Assembly (NCBI GenBank): GCA_963971575.1
Contig: OZ020618.1
Location: forward strand, 3,784,501 to 3,848,500
DNA from: Liopterus haemorrhoidalis
Taxonomy: Eukaryota > Arthropoda > Insecta > Coleoptera > Dytiscidae
Direction: 5' to 3'
Length of the DNA stretch: 64,000 nt
How positions within the stretch are numbered: position 1 is the stretch's first letter; every line of letters starts with the position of its first letter. The notes under the pieces are model-generated. The model was given only the letters and a program-made list of their open reading frames with translations. It was not told where the DNA came from and made no database searches. This document shows, in pieces, positions 1 through 10,503 of the stretch. The position numbers were made by a program, and so were the translations under genes.

Positions 1-1620
1 CTGATAAACTTCTGGGTAACTATCTGATAGATAAAGTTATCTGATACTTTATCTGTTGGATAAATGTCATCCCGTCTTTCAATTCAAATTTATCCGTCAG
101 ATACAGTCTGTTCCAAACGGTTAAGCGGAACTAAATGGGAATTTAGTTCTTTTAGGTTGTCACGAGAAGGGACCTTGCTTGGGATATTTCATTTATCACG
201 TTGGGATGTCAAAATTTAAAATTCCAACAATGAAACCATGGAAACGATATGTCATATGTCAAATTAAATATTTTTTTTAGATATTTTAATGACAAAAAAA
301 ATAAATAAATGGGAAATTTGTATTAAGAATGACACAAAAAATCCAAATATAAAGAAAATGACATTTTAAAATGATATTAACCTTAACCAAAAAATGTTTA
401 TTGTAAGTTTGATTTACAAAGCTTAAACAAAACGGCCGAAAGGCACGATTTAAACGATGAAAGTAACTAGATTGCAAAATCTAGTTCCGCTTAAGCGTTT
501 GGAACAGACTGTAGCTATCTGATGGATAATGAGACTGACATATTGAATCCTCAGATTGGTAACACTGAATGTGCAACTGAAATAGGCGTTGAGAAAGATT
601 TTTTTTTTTTTGTTTCTCTATGGAAATAAATAAATAAATTGGTAAACTGACAGCTGTCGAGCCGTTTTTTTGGTTATTGTCATTAACAAAATTAAATTTA
701 TGTATGCGTTATACAAGATTTTAGCAATTATTAATGTCGTAAACATGTAATAAAATTGGAGGAGTGAAAAATAGATAGTAGATATTAATAATAATTGTTC
801 TACGTTTATATAATTTTTTAATTTTATTATGATTGATGTAAATACAAAATAAGTTATAATAAATTTGAAAATAAGAAATTAAATCACGGAGTATTCTTTC
901 ATTTTCATTTTATCTGAGTAATCAGTTTCTTCAGGTACGTCATCGATACAGTACTGATCTTTTGTGGGTGGTTCTTCATATCCACTCTTGTAACGTTAAA
1001 GTTGCGTAATACTGCAGTTGCTACTATACCAATTATAATCTTATTGCTCAAATTCGAAGCGAATATTAGAATTATTAAACATTGTATTGTAAGGCGATCC
1101 TTCTCGACACCGTTTACTTCAGCCTTTTTTCACAGAAGAAAGCAGTTTCACTAACATTTCATCCCAGGCTGCAACCACTCGTGGATAGCGGGCAATTTCG
1201 TAAAATACTCGTTGAAATTTGTGTATTTAATTTTCCGTACAAGGCATACAAATTAAATCAGACATAAGTTGGATATTGCACGAGATACTTTTTTCATATT
1301 TTTTCTCACCGTGGACTGGTGCACTGTTATTTTGGAGTTAAGGCATTATTTCTACAAATGATAAAATTCAAACAAATTATATTTTTTCAAGTCCATTTTG
1401 CAATTTATTGTTCCAAGAAATCATTTAATTTCTAACTTTTTGGCAGTGACAGCACTTATTTGTTACTTATTCGCTACTTTGACTACCGAATAACTTATGT
1501 GCCAGATAGCATAGTTTATTCGTAGGAATAACTTTATCTGAAGGTGGAAAGACGCTTTATTGTTTTTATCCGTCAGGTAACGTTACCAGCTACTTTATCT
1601 GAAGGTGGAAAGACCGGCCC
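1..1620. mobile_element. Right part of a PIF/Harbinger-like non-autonomous element
   Basis: The right terminus reads GGTGGAAAGACCGGCCC and stops at 1620 directly before TAA, which fits the 3-bp TWA target preference of PIF/Harbinger elements. The phrase ACTTTATCTGAAGGTGG occurs twice near this end (1531 and 1592). Bases 1-102 hold inverted cognates such as GATAAAGTTATCTGATA and TTATCCGTCAGATA, so the left terminus probably lies just before the window. A separate MITE (104-511) sits inside. No coding potential is seen. The family assignment is inferred from termini only. Confidence 0.35.
104..511. mobile_element. TA-flanked MITE with 30-bp inverted repeats
   Basis: The left end CAGTCTGTTCCAAACGGTTA (104 onward) and the right end, read on the minus strand from 511, match over about 30 bp with one difference. 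Both ends are flanked by TA (102-103 and 512-513), the target duplication of the IS630/Tc1/mariner superfamily. The 408-bp interior is AT-rich and non-coding. A partial relative may lie at 47563-47640. Confidence 0.8.
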
Positions 1621-2046
1621 TAAGTTTATCTCCATCATTTTTTTTTTATTTTGTATCTTTATTCATACATTGCATTATAATTGTGATGTAATACTTATCT
1701 TTTGTATATTGTTTTGTTTTTTAAAGGTACTGATGAAGGTATTAAAGTGTACCGAAACCGGTTTATGCAATTGATGAATTGAATTTTGAAAATTCGCTCA
1801 TTCCGTAATTAAAGAGGTTTACGTGTAATTATTTAATTTATTTTAAATGAATGTGTAAAAGTGACTGAGCTTCATCAGAGACTTCAAAAACAGTTTGAAG
1901 AATAGTGTTTATCTCTCAAAACAGTCTTTGTTTGGTGCAAATTCTTCCAAAATTGTAATCCCATGTATTTCTCAAAAGCGTTTGCTATTTAATAAAATGT
2001 AAGAAATTTTTAACATAATTTCTAATTAATGACTTTACTAATATTG

Positions 2047-2060
2047 TTTTTTCTTTCCAG
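2047..2060 (+). other. Splice acceptor of the 2061 exon
   Basis: A run of 13 mostly pyrimidine bases ends in CAG at 2060. A TTTACTAAT motif about 20 bases upstream could serve as branch point. This is the best splice-site context seen next to an open frame in the window. Confidence 0.5.
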
Positions 2061-2363
2061 GATTCTTCCAAAAATGGAGAAGAGAACGGTGATGCTGAAT
2101 TAGATTTCGAATCCAATGGACAGAATGGTCATATTGGTTCTCCAAATTCTGATTCAAATAAGGAACTTGAGGAGTTGATGGATGTTCAAGCAACTGCCCA
2201 AGCTTGTATAGTTCATGCTTTGAGTGCTGTTAGCGCTCCAGTGAGCCAACCAGGAGTCAGTCCACCACCAATCGCTGCCACGGCCCCCCACACTGTTGGA
2301 GAAAATGATTGGAAAACCGGACACACAAGATTGTCCCCCAAATTGAGGCATGCACCCTATTAG
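2061..2363 (+). CDS. Terminal coding exon of an unidentified host gene
   Basis: The reading frame is open from the splice acceptor at 2059-2060 to a TAG at 2361-2363, about 100 codons. The residues are low-complexity and acidic at first (many S, N, D, E and G), then an alanine-rich stretch around VQATAQACIVHALSAVSAP, then a proline-rich tail ending RHAPY. The acceptor is strong: a pyrimidine tract TTTTTTCTTTCCAG preceded by a TTTACTAAT branch-point-like site. No initiating ATG is needed for an internal or last exon. The composition looks like a disordered C-terminal tail, and codon use is less AT-driven than in the flanks. I do not recognise the protein. No upstream exon or canonical AATAAA is obvious. 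Alternative: an exonised or chance open frame. Confidence 0.5.
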   Translation, partial: DSSKNGEENGDAELDFESNGQNGHIGSPNSDSNKELEELMDVQATAQACIVHALSAVSAPVSQPGVSPPPIAATAPHTVGENDWKTGHTRLSPKLRHAPY

Positions 2364-2665
2364 TTTTAATATAGCATTTAGAAATTTTAGATTTTGGTTT
2401 TGTTAAGTTTTTCATTTAATATTGATTTAATGGAGAATAGAAGACAAAAATATAAATTGAGACAAAAATAATTTGAGGCAAAAAACATTTCATATTAAGC
2501 ACTATCAATAATAATGTCAGTAATACTGAGTCAATAATAATGACATTACTAGTATTTTTGCCAGTTGCAAAAAATTTCCTTACACTATCAGTATTACTGA
2601 TTGTATTTTAGTCAGTAATCACTAAAAGTTATGTGGAGAACATCAAACAAGTGAATATTATTATT

Positions 2666-2908
2666 ATGAAGAGTAATAAGCAAAAAGCCTGCTTGGCTTT
2701 AGTGTTGTATTTTGGTACAAAGCGATTCGTAAATCGAAAACGATGGATGAAGGAGTGGCTTAAAAAACGTACAGAATATACTCATATTAATTTATTAAAA
2801 GAAATTCTTCTCATCGATCCAAATGACTACCACAATTATTTTCGGATGGATGCGTACACCTACAACTCTTTAGAATTTGGTAGCAGCCCATCTAACTACC
2901 TGTGTTAA
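2666..2908 (+). pseudogene. PIF/Harbinger transposase, N-terminal fragment
   Basis: The frame begins MKSNKQKACLALVLYFG and continues through an RKRWMKEWLKKR segment to FRMDAYTYNSLE. These are the family's N-terminal landmarks: a basic W-rich segment, then the FRM-x-F/Y-x-x-L motif that precedes the catalytic domain. About 70 residues are recognisable; family members run to roughly 350-400. The homology breaks at about 2875, where the frame runs into the end of the opposed MADF gene. The ATG at 2666 was chosen over the GTG at 2633 because it sits just before the conserved part. Catalytic D/D/E residues are absent. Confidence 0.65.
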
Positions 2909-3319
2909 ATTCTGTGGCTCAGTAAAGTTAAGTGGACGTTCAGTGTAACCATGAAATTTTAGTGCATTAAATACCCAGGATGTTGGACTGTAAACATCGT
3001 CGACACTAGCTCCTGATCGTTTAGAAGATTTGATTTTCTTCAACTCTTCCCTATAATTAGAGCGCAAAGTTTTTAATTTTTTTCGAACGTCTTCTTTTTT
3101 TGCATTTGGCCTTATTTTTTTATACACTTCTAACAATTTTAAAAGTCCTTCATTCCGCTTCACTTTGTTCATGTAGTCAGTCCAACGAGCATCCCAGAGC
3201 TGTGGCATTGACTCATACGTTTCAATAAAGGTTTTTAACAGCAGACATTCTGACATTTCAACTTCAATTTCATCATCAACCTCAGCATCGTGTATAGTAA
3301 AATCATCTATTAAATCCAT
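2870..3319 (-). CDS. MADF (Myb/SANT-like) DNA-binding protein of a Harbinger element
   Basis: This 149-residue protein starts with an acidic leader (residues 1-25), then has a MADF fold at about 28-125. Its hallmarks are LKTFIETYESMPQLWD, a KEDVRKKLKTLRSNYREELKK helix and the SPTSWVF segment. Such proteins are the second gene of many PIF/Harbinger elements, where they help the transposase reach the nucleus and bind element ends. The frame is unbroken. The last residues (about 140-149) overlap the end of the opposed transposase fragment and may be a read-through created by the internal deletion; a BESS-type C-terminus is not seen. A domesticated gene is possible, but the flanking inverted repeats argue for the transposon. 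Confidence 0.7.
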   Translation of the reverse strand: MDLIDDFTIHDAEVDDEIEVEMSECLLLKTFIETYESMPQLWDARWTDYMNKVKRNEGLLKLLEVYKKIRPNAKKEDVRKKLKTLRSNYREELKKIKSSKRSGASVDDVYSPTSWVFNALKFHGYTERPLNFTEPQNLTQVVRWAATKF

Positions 3320-3575
3320 TGATTACGATACTATTACTAACTTGACACGAGACAAACAACAACTAAAAACTGAAGATCAATACTGACAGTAATACTGATA
3401 CCCTGCGAATCGTTATGAGTAAAACTGACAGTTCCTCCCACTACCTACGATACTGAAGGATGTATTTCAAGAAATCTAGATTTCGTCAGTTCACTCCATC
3501 ATTCCATCAGTACTTGCATTAGGTCGTCAATATTATTGTCATTATTTTTTAATACTGACATTATTATTGATAGTG

Positions 3576-4430
3576 TAAGGTCCGCTTTACATATTTTCCG
3601 AACGTGGTAGTACGGACAAAAATTTTAAAATTTGTATTGCAACCAATGCTGTATTGAGCTGAATAGTTTGAAGATTTGGGACTCATATTCGTCTAGAGAC
3701 CCCCAAAAACTAAATATTAGGCGGACTGGAAAGAAATCCATTATTTTAGAATACAAAATATATTTCTTTTTACAGAAATTTTTACTATGTAATGTATAAT
3801 TACAAAATATAATTTCCATTATTATTTATTACGGCTTCCCAACGTTGTATTAATTATTCAATACCCTCTCTATATAATTTTTCTGGTTTTGACTTAAAAT
3901 AACTGATCAGGTGATTTTCTACATCGATATTTCGAAATCTTTTATTTCTGAATGTATGTTCCATAGAAATTCTTTATTTTCCGTTAAACAAATTTCGTTT
4001 TTAATTTAGTTTCAACAAATAAAGAAACTTACACCAAATTATATAAATCTATTCTCCATTAAAACGAATAATAATATTTATTTATTTTTTTATTAATTAC
4101 TCGTTAAGAAGTAAGTTCTTATTTGGTAAAGCACAAGTATGTCAAAATCTATAAAGATATGACCCCAGAGAGAAGAATTATGTTATACTAAAAGCTATGA
4201 TATATAACCCACCCTTTAAATTAAGATTTAGCGTAATGATATTAATCCAATGTACATAAATGTTCATAAAACGAAATGCAATTTGACATATCATAAAAGT
4301 AAAATTTGTAGAAAACTTTTACCTGTTTTAAATTATAATCTTTAAATGTCAAATTTTATACTGCTACAAGATATTTTGACAAATTTACCAGTTCATGTTA
4401 TATTTCAACATTTTGTAGCAACCAATATTT
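3576..4430. other. AT-rich stretch without recognised features
   Basis: No frame, repeat or terminal motif stands out. Bases are strongly AT-biased with short homopolymers. Confidence 0.4.
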
Positions 4431-4439
4431 CCCAAAATG

Positions 4440-5090
4440 AGTTAAAAAGTGGGGATAAAACGAGAATATAGCGGGGACAGAACGGGAATAAAGTGGGGAT
4501 AACATTTAGTAGAGTGTTGATTGAGTAAGAATGGGGAGAAAGTGGGAGATGAAATTGGAAATATAGTGGGGATAAAGTGAGACTAAAATGGATATATTGA
4601 AGATGGAGTGGGGATAAAACCGAATTAAAGACAGAACGAGGAGAAATGTAGTGGGGTTGATTGAGTAGGAGTGGGTATAGAGTGGGAATAAAGTTAGTCT
4701 GGAGAGGGGAGAGATTGTACTTGAAGTGGTGACAGAACAAGATAAGAGTGGGTACCGAACGGGGATACAATGTAATGGGGTGTTGTTTGAGTAGGAGTAG
4801 GGATAGAGTGGGAGATGGAGTAGGGAATATAGCGTGAATAAAGTAAGTCTGGGGAGGGGATAGATTGGAGTTTAAGTGGGGACAGGATGGGATTAGAGTG
4901 GGTACAGAACAGGGATAAAATGTAGTGGGGTTTTGATTGAGTAGGAGTGGGGATAGAATGAAAGATAGAGTAGGAACAATAGCGGGAATAAAGTTAATCT
5001 GGAGAGGGGATAGATTGGAGTTAAAGTGGAGAAAGTACGGTATTAGAGTGGGTACAGAACAGGTATAAAGTGGGAATAAAATGTGGTATC
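4440..5090 (+). repeat. G-rich minisatellite with higher-order units
   Basis: The plus strand is built of degenerate 10-13 base words of the type AGTGGGGATA(A) or GTGGGAATAAAG. These are ordered into larger units of about 125-150 bp, each opening with a phrase like TGATTGAGTAGGAGTGGG (near 4517, 4657, 4782 and 4935). Runs of three or four G recur every 10-15 bases. The 121-residue minus-strand open frame across it (4405-4770) is a by-product of the repeat. Confidence 0.75.
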
Positions 5091-5695
5091 GTGTTAATAT
5101 AATTGCGAATTCAGAAAAATTGGGAAATACATTCCTATTCTAGAATAAACGAATAGTATTCTTTTTTTTAATTCGAAGTCAAAATATCTAGTAGCAAACA
5201 AATTTTCTAAAAAATTAACTAGGATACAGCTTATATTACTAGTAAAATTATGTTACTTAGTAATTTAGATTTCAAAATCTATATTTGTATAGAATTATCG
5301 CTCTTTATAAATTCCTATACAGAGTGCTAGGTAATAGTAAAAAAAAATAAATAAACATATTGCTGATTTGTGGCCTATGACCAAATTTTATTAATTCTTG
5401 CCAACGCAAAAAAGGCTTTGTATATAATCTATTAATGTTAAAGCTTTATTTTTGATTTTATAGATTTTTGAAAAAATATAGTGAGCACTGAATTTTGGAA
5501 AATTTAGATTTTGTTCACGAAATGTGTGAAAACTAATTATATTTTTTAAGGATGGATGCTATTTAAATTTAAAAATGTCCATAAAAGTTTCTGAAGAGCG
5601 AATAAAAAAGATTTTCACTATTCTAACTTTCAAAGAAAAGCTTGAATATTGCAACTTTGATAATGGCGAGAGCCGAAACTGCAGTCAGTATAAGT
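5091..5695. other. AT-rich stretch without recognised features
   Basis: Nothing beyond AT-rich sequence is visible. It lies between the minisatellite and a hAT-like terminus. Confidence 0.35.
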
Positions 5696-6323
5696 CAGTG
5701 GCATGGCATTTATGGAAGCAAGGGATGTACTGCATCCCTTGAAGTATTTTTATATGAAAAATCTTTATCTAAAAAATAATTTATTTCTTATTTGTTGCAG
5801 AATATGGTTATAATAATTACTTTAAATTAGTCGAATGTATAAATTACTGTACAAAATATGGCGAATATTAAAAAGAATTTGACGTAAAACTGCTGAATAC
5901 AGCCTTATTTTGTCTAATAATACAGGGAAAGGTTGGATGTACATTTATAAAAAATATCGGAATACAATCTAGGGATTTTTGTAAAATATGGTCACCATAG
6001 CAACAATTTATAATAAAACAATTTCTATGATAACACAACAAAACAGTAATGTGACAGATGCAAAACAATAATCTTTCTTTTAGAATTATCTTAGTAATAA
6101 TATTATAAAATAATTATCTGCCATGGAAATACTTACAAATTGTATTAAATATTTTTAAAATTTTAAAATATTTGAGGTTATCAATGACATGCCGTAGACG
6201 AGTAGTACTGCCAATCTCTCAAAATAAAAAGTCACCAAAAACAGTTTAACAATAGCTTCTATTATTAAACTGTTTTCAGTGTAACAATGATATTATTGTG
6301 AACGCAAAGTATAAAAAACCTTA

Positions 6324-6947
6324 GGCCGCGAACATAAAGAAAGCTGGCAAATCAGCGCTGACAATCGGTACCGAAATCAAGCGTACTGGGTTACTGGTTG
6401 AGCACACGCTAAACGCTGATATTGCATGTGACACTGACAGATGACATAACCTTATATATTGATGTTTTTATTTATTTTTTCCTATGTATCGTACATTTTT
6501 TAATTATATTGGCTTATCATAGAGTGAACGTGTATAGCTATTCTTTTGTATATTGGCTCAATTATATGTTGAAATAACTGAAAATGGCGAGTTCTGATTC
6601 ACCTTTGGATGAGTTGTTTCTAACAGAATCACTATATTTAAAAATGGAACCAAAAAGAAAAGGTATACATGCAATAAACCAAGAGAGATGTAAATATGGA
6701 GAATACCAACACCTTTTTCTTCAATTAAAAGAAGATGATGCAAGATTTTTTAAATATTTTTTTGTTTCGGCACTGACAACAAGCTGCTTAAACTGCTTAA
6801 ACGTTTCGGTAAGCGGGTAGTCGACACCGACCGGCGCCGACCAGTACACAGCGTGTGCGGTTATATTTAAAAACAAGGACAAATACTGCGGCAGATCAGC
6901 GCTTGTTGCCAGTAAAGCCGGTACCGGCTCTCTGTATGTTCGCGGCC
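6324..6947 (+). mobile_element. Deleted PIF/Harbinger element with TTA target duplication
   Basis: The left end GGCCGCGAACATAAAG and the minus-strand right end GGCCGCGAACATACAG are inverted repeats. Each is flanked by TTA (6321-6323 and 6948-6950), the classic PIF/Harbinger duplication. The 624-bp element keeps only the start of a transposase frame. Confidence 0.8.
6584..6820 (+). pseudogene. PIF/Harbinger transposase, N-terminal fragment
   Basis: The frame opens MASSDSPLDELFLTESLY and runs through ERCKYGEYQHLFLQLKEDDARFFKYF to about 6762. The GEY-x-x-LF and ARFF-x-YF words are the usual N-terminal signature of HARBI1-like transposases. After that the frame leaves homology at the deletion junction and ends at 6820. 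The ATG at 6584 has an AAA upstream context and starts a plausible leader. About 60 residues of a normally 350-400 residue protein remain, with no catalytic residues. It lies wholly inside the TTA-flanked element at 6324-6947. Confidence 0.65.
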
Positions 6948-7061
6948 TTAGAAACTCTTTCAAAAATTGGAGTACTGACCTTTGACATTGATGAAAATAT
7001 TTTGTCTACATGTATTTGTTTTCACTGCATACCTTGATCAGAAAGTCACGCTACGCCACTG

Positions 7062-7664
7062 GCATCAATAATAGATTTGTAAAACTCAACACAGTGCTTT
7101 TATTACAAATTCTAACTTTAAAATGTAATCGGTAATCCTCGTCTTGTACGCTGTAGACCATCATTTTGCCATGGAACCTCGTGGTCCTTTTTTAATTGAG
7201 TAGCATCTATATTAAATGTGTTTTGTTTTTTGTTAGTTCTTAAGAATATCTGTGAATATGACCAAGCGAAGCAAAGTTACAGTTGTATTTACTAGTATTT
7301 GTAATATACTAGTATTTCAATGTGATTTAAAGTATGAACATGCCTTGTTAAGGGTTCAAAATGAACAAATACTTACATCGTTCATTTATTCAGTGTATGT
7401 AAAAATTGTCTAATAATGTATTAGTCATTAAAAAAATATATGTCCTCCATTATAAATTGTGTTTTATTTCAATGAATTCCTATTCCTTAATATATCGTTT
7501 CAGGGAGATAATTTAGTTAAAATAGGGTCAAGTTGCGAGTTAGGAGCTCTCGAGAATGACATGTACTTTTTTTTTAATTTTATTTTATTCACATTAAAAA
7601 TTACATTGGATAAGTACAAATATTTCTTAATAACTACATAAACTAAAGTTATCTAAACGAGATA
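7062..7664. other. Stretch without recognised features
   Basis: AT-rich sequence; short open frames here show no family signature. Confidence 0.35.
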
Positions 7665-7672
7665 GGTATAGA

Positions 7673-8406
7673 CAGGGGTATGAAACTCATATACACGGCC
7701 TTGAAACGATTTTAAGTTATATTCCATCCACCGACAGCGCTAAAAGCGTTTTTTTTTTTAACCAAAATTTTGAGAACACTTCATTATCGGCAATTTGCGG
7801 CAATTGTTTTTGACGTTGTAACGATAGGTGACAGTAAATTGTGATTGTGACAGTGATGAATTTTATAAGAAATTTTAAATATTAGCACCACATTTTTTAT
7901 TTTCAAATGGTGTAGTGTAATTAATAATATTTTAAATGGTAAATGCAAAAGAAATATAAATAGTGTAATAAAAAAAATGGCACAGACTAAATTTAATATG
8001 TACAATAAAAGTAAATATAAAAGTAAAAAATAAATACTTGTTTATTTATTTCATATGCTTGCTTGCAAATAAAATAATAAAACTTAATGCTTACTGAAGT
8101 ATTAACTTTTAACAATTGTAATTTTAATTTTAGGAAATTAATTAGAAGAGTCGTAAATAAATTAATCATAATTTTCGGTTCAAGGCAATCTTTAATTTTC
8201 TACCAAAATTACATTTTATTTTTCAATTTTGGTAGAAAATTAATGATCGCGATTCATAGTAATTTAAAATATAAAAATATATTTGTGTGCACTGCGGGTT
8301 GCATACTATCTAATCCTAGTTCATATTACAACCACGAATGTCGCAACTATCGCTGTCCAAAGCCGTAACGTGGGAGTCCGCTATCTTCCTTGTTTTATAA
8401 TTTGTG
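7673..8406 (+). mobile_element. hAT-like MITE, copy 1, with perfect 8-bp target duplication
   Basis: This 734-bp unit is nearly identical to 27430-28165. It is flanked by GGTATAGA at 7665-7672 and again at 8407-8414. It starts CAGGGGTATGAAACTC, a hAT-type start, and ends TATAATTTGTG, whose reverse complement is only a loose match to the left end (shared TAT-x-AAAC). An internal palindrome built on TTAATTTTCTACCAAAATT lies at about 8190-8243. No coding frame is conserved between the two copies. Confidence 0.85.
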
Positions 8407-8520
8407 GGTATAGATATCTTATAAAGTGTTTTTGTGATATAAATTTAAATATGCTGCATGGCAATTAAATATACATCTTAAGTATTAAGTACTTAAATAC
8501 GGTTTTCATTGGTTGATTTT

Positions 8521-8695
8521 TTTACGATTTTAGTAAAGGCCTAACTCAACAACAATGCATAGATTCGCTTCGTACAAGTTTTGGTAATGAAGCACCATCA
8601 GAAAGACTGTTTACAATTGGTTTCCAGAATTTCGTCGTGGTCGTGCGTCCGTCAGTGATGAATTTCGTGACGGTCGACCAAAATCGATCCAAAAT
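8521..8695 (+). pseudogene. Mariner (DD34D) transposase, N-terminal fragment
   Basis: The translation FYDFSKGLTQQQCIDSL followed by SFGNEAPSE is a textbook mariner N-terminus (second helix of the paired-like DNA-binding domain). A one-base frameshift near 8605 then moves to VYNWFPEFRRGRASVSDEF, the second HTH. The same family member lies at 41410-42733, where the words GFGNEAPSEKTVYNWF occur unshifted. The fragment stops where the piggyBac element begins at its TTAA (8696-8699). No catalytic residues remain. Confidence 0.75.
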
Positions 8696-8699
8696 TTAA

Positions 8700-9757
8700 C
8701 CCATTAATGGCCAAGCTATATTTTTAATAAAATAATATAATATTTTTCACAAAACTTGTAATGCAAATTAATTAAAATACATCAACTTAGACAATTATTG
8801 CATTTTGAAAAAATATATATGCTTAACTCTACACGAATATAAGGATGCGTATACGCACCCTTGGCTAATACAATATCAAATATAAGTAAACATGTAATAA
8901 GCAAATTATTTTATTTATGAATGAAATATGAACTTATTTGGAATGAAACATTTCAAAACACTCTGGGCACAGATGTGCTTTACATTTTACACATAAATAA
9001 ATGGAGTTGCTCTTACACAAACTGCATTTTTTTTTACATTCATTTCATGCCTCTTATCAGATGACCAATGTTATCAAATCTGATGACATCTAATAAACTG
9101 TTTTTTGAAGGACGCCCATAGTTTGAATTTGTTACTCCTCTATCAGTATCTGCATTACTCTGATACTTCATAAGAGCAACTGCTAGTCGTGACCAATTAA
9201 GAAATTTTACTATCATTTGACAGCTGTACAACTAATTTTTATTTTCACTATATTTATTCTGTAAATACATATACTGAACTATGAAAGAACACACAGTAGA
9301 AATGAACAATAGGTTAGATGGCTAAGACAAGATGAGACTTGTCGATGATGAATCACGCCTGTACATTTCACTGATTTGGCCAAAGGTGCTTATACGTACC
9401 CCATAAATTTGAATGATGTACACAGCAACATGACAGATTAAATTTATATTTTTTCAAAATAGGATAATTCATAGCAATGTTCTCATAGGGTTTGACTATA
9501 TATATTTTTTTTATATTACCAACAAGTGTATAGAAAATGCCTGCTTTTATAAATCAGTAAAATCTTAAAAAATTGACGAATGTCAAAATATTTAAAAAAA
9601 TATACTCTTTAAATAAACTGCGAAATAAAATATTCACGAAGCTATTGTATCCTAGTAATGCTTGTAAAATAATTATACAATAAAAATAAAACAATTGCTT
9701 TCCTTAAAAAAATAATTTCTAAAAGGTTGCGTATACAAAACTTTGGCCATTAATGGG
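8700..9757 (-). mobile_element. piggyBac element, internally deleted
   Basis: The ends CCCATTAATGGCCAA (8700) and, on the minus strand, CCCATTAATGGCCAAAG (from 9757) are inverted repeats. TTAA precedes the left end and ATAA, one substitution from TTAA, follows the right. CCC termini at TTAA are diagnostic of piggyBac. A sub-terminal palindromic word around GCGTATACGCACC occurs near 8845, and in inverted form near 9387. Only the C-terminus of the transposase survives. Confidence 0.8.
8934..9231 (-). pseudogene. piggyBac transposase C-terminus with cysteine-rich domain
   Basis: The first part reads through NWSRLAVALMKYQSNAD and NYGRPSKNSLLDVIRFDNIGHL, matching the tail of piggyBac transposases. 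A frame change near 9038-9042 then leads, in another frame, to KKCSLCKSNSIYLCVKCKAH and LCPECFEMFH with a stop at 8934-8936. This is the C-terminal cysteine-rich zinc-binding domain (pairs C-x2-C, C-x2-C, H-x-C-x2-C) that binds element ends. The catalytic D residues are absent. The related copy at 61850 has the same frame break, so the defect may predate amplification. Confidence 0.75.
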
Positions 9758-9971
9758 ATAATATTTCTGTAGTTGTTGTGTAGTTGCTCCCTTGGTTAGC
9801 AACTTCTAATGTACACATACTCAGTGATCTAGTGATCATTGCAAATTAATCAAAGTGAGCATCAAGTGTTAACCACCAGTTGTGACATCACGCTTCGACA
9901 CTTCATTTGATCAGGATGGTGCCTGTGTGCGTTATAGTTGTGTTTGTGCAGGCATTAATATATGTATAAAT

Positions 9972-10002
<31 letters not shown>

Positions 10003-10503
10003 CTTGTGTTGGTCTCCGCATGAAGGTGCGTGTATGTGCATGCGTCTATGTATGTACAGGTGGCCCTGTGTCTGTATGGTACTGTGTATATAACAAAACA
10101 TTGTTTGCATTGTTGATTGGCTAACATCAATCAACAGACGTAAGTCAAACTGTTTATACACTCAACTAATAGATATGTTAATTGTTTGTATAGTGTGCAC
10201 AATTGAATTAGTTTAGGTCATCTAAAGAACCATTGAGAAACCACTAAAAATGACAATTTTTCATTATTATACTTAAATTCATTTAGTAAAAAGCGCCTTA
10301 TCAAACTATTGAATATATGGAATGATGGTCCTTTACGTAGATTCTCTGGTGGTATTATAGAGCTGAATGAGATCTCCCCAGATGCCATACATTGGTTGGA
10401 CAGCCTGGATGTTCTTCTTTAACATTTTTGAATTTATATTATATAGTACTTAATTATTTTCTCTTTTGTTTTATGCTTTTCTTACGAAATATATAGGTAT
10501 ATA
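9758..10503. other. Stretch with a TG microsatellite only
   Basis: A GT/TG-rich tract is the only notable feature. Open frames across it are repeat artefacts. Confidence 0.35.
9970..9999. repeat. (TG)n microsatellite
   Basis: About 13 uninterrupted TG units followed by GAGAGAG. Confidence 0.9.

Larger units (their letters stand above)
2500..3575. mobile_element. Internally deleted PIF/Harbinger element
   Basis: The left end CACTATCAATAATAATGTCA (2500 onward) matches the reverse complement of the right end (to 3575) over about 35 bp with few differences. A second inner copy of the terminal motif starts near 2578. The interior holds an N-terminal transposase piece on the plus strand and a MADF protein on the minus strand, converging near 2875. 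That two-gene layout is typical of PIF/Harbinger elements. The catalytic DDE core is missing, so the element cannot move itself. Confidence 0.7.
5696..7061. mobile_element. Possible hAT-like element hosting a Harbinger insertion
   Basis: The left end CAGTGGCATGGC and the right end, read on the minus strand as CAGTGGCGTAGC, match at 10 of 12 bases and have the CAGTGG start common in hAT elements. The flanking octamers (GTATAAGT and GCATCAAT) agree at only 5 of 8, so the target duplication is decayed or the pairing is wrong. No transposase is left. Confidence 0.35.

Noticed and set aside
4405..4770. 121-residue minus-strand open frame
   Set aside because: It is generated by the G-rich minisatellite; composition is repeated L-S-P-T words with no family.
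5696..7061. Firm hAT element call
   Set aside because: Ends match but the flanking octamers agree at only 5 of 8 positions; kept only as a low-confidence feature.
9882..10161. Cysteine/valine-rich and histidine/threonine-rich open frames
   Set aside because: Products of the TG microsatellite and its flanks; no start, splice or family support.
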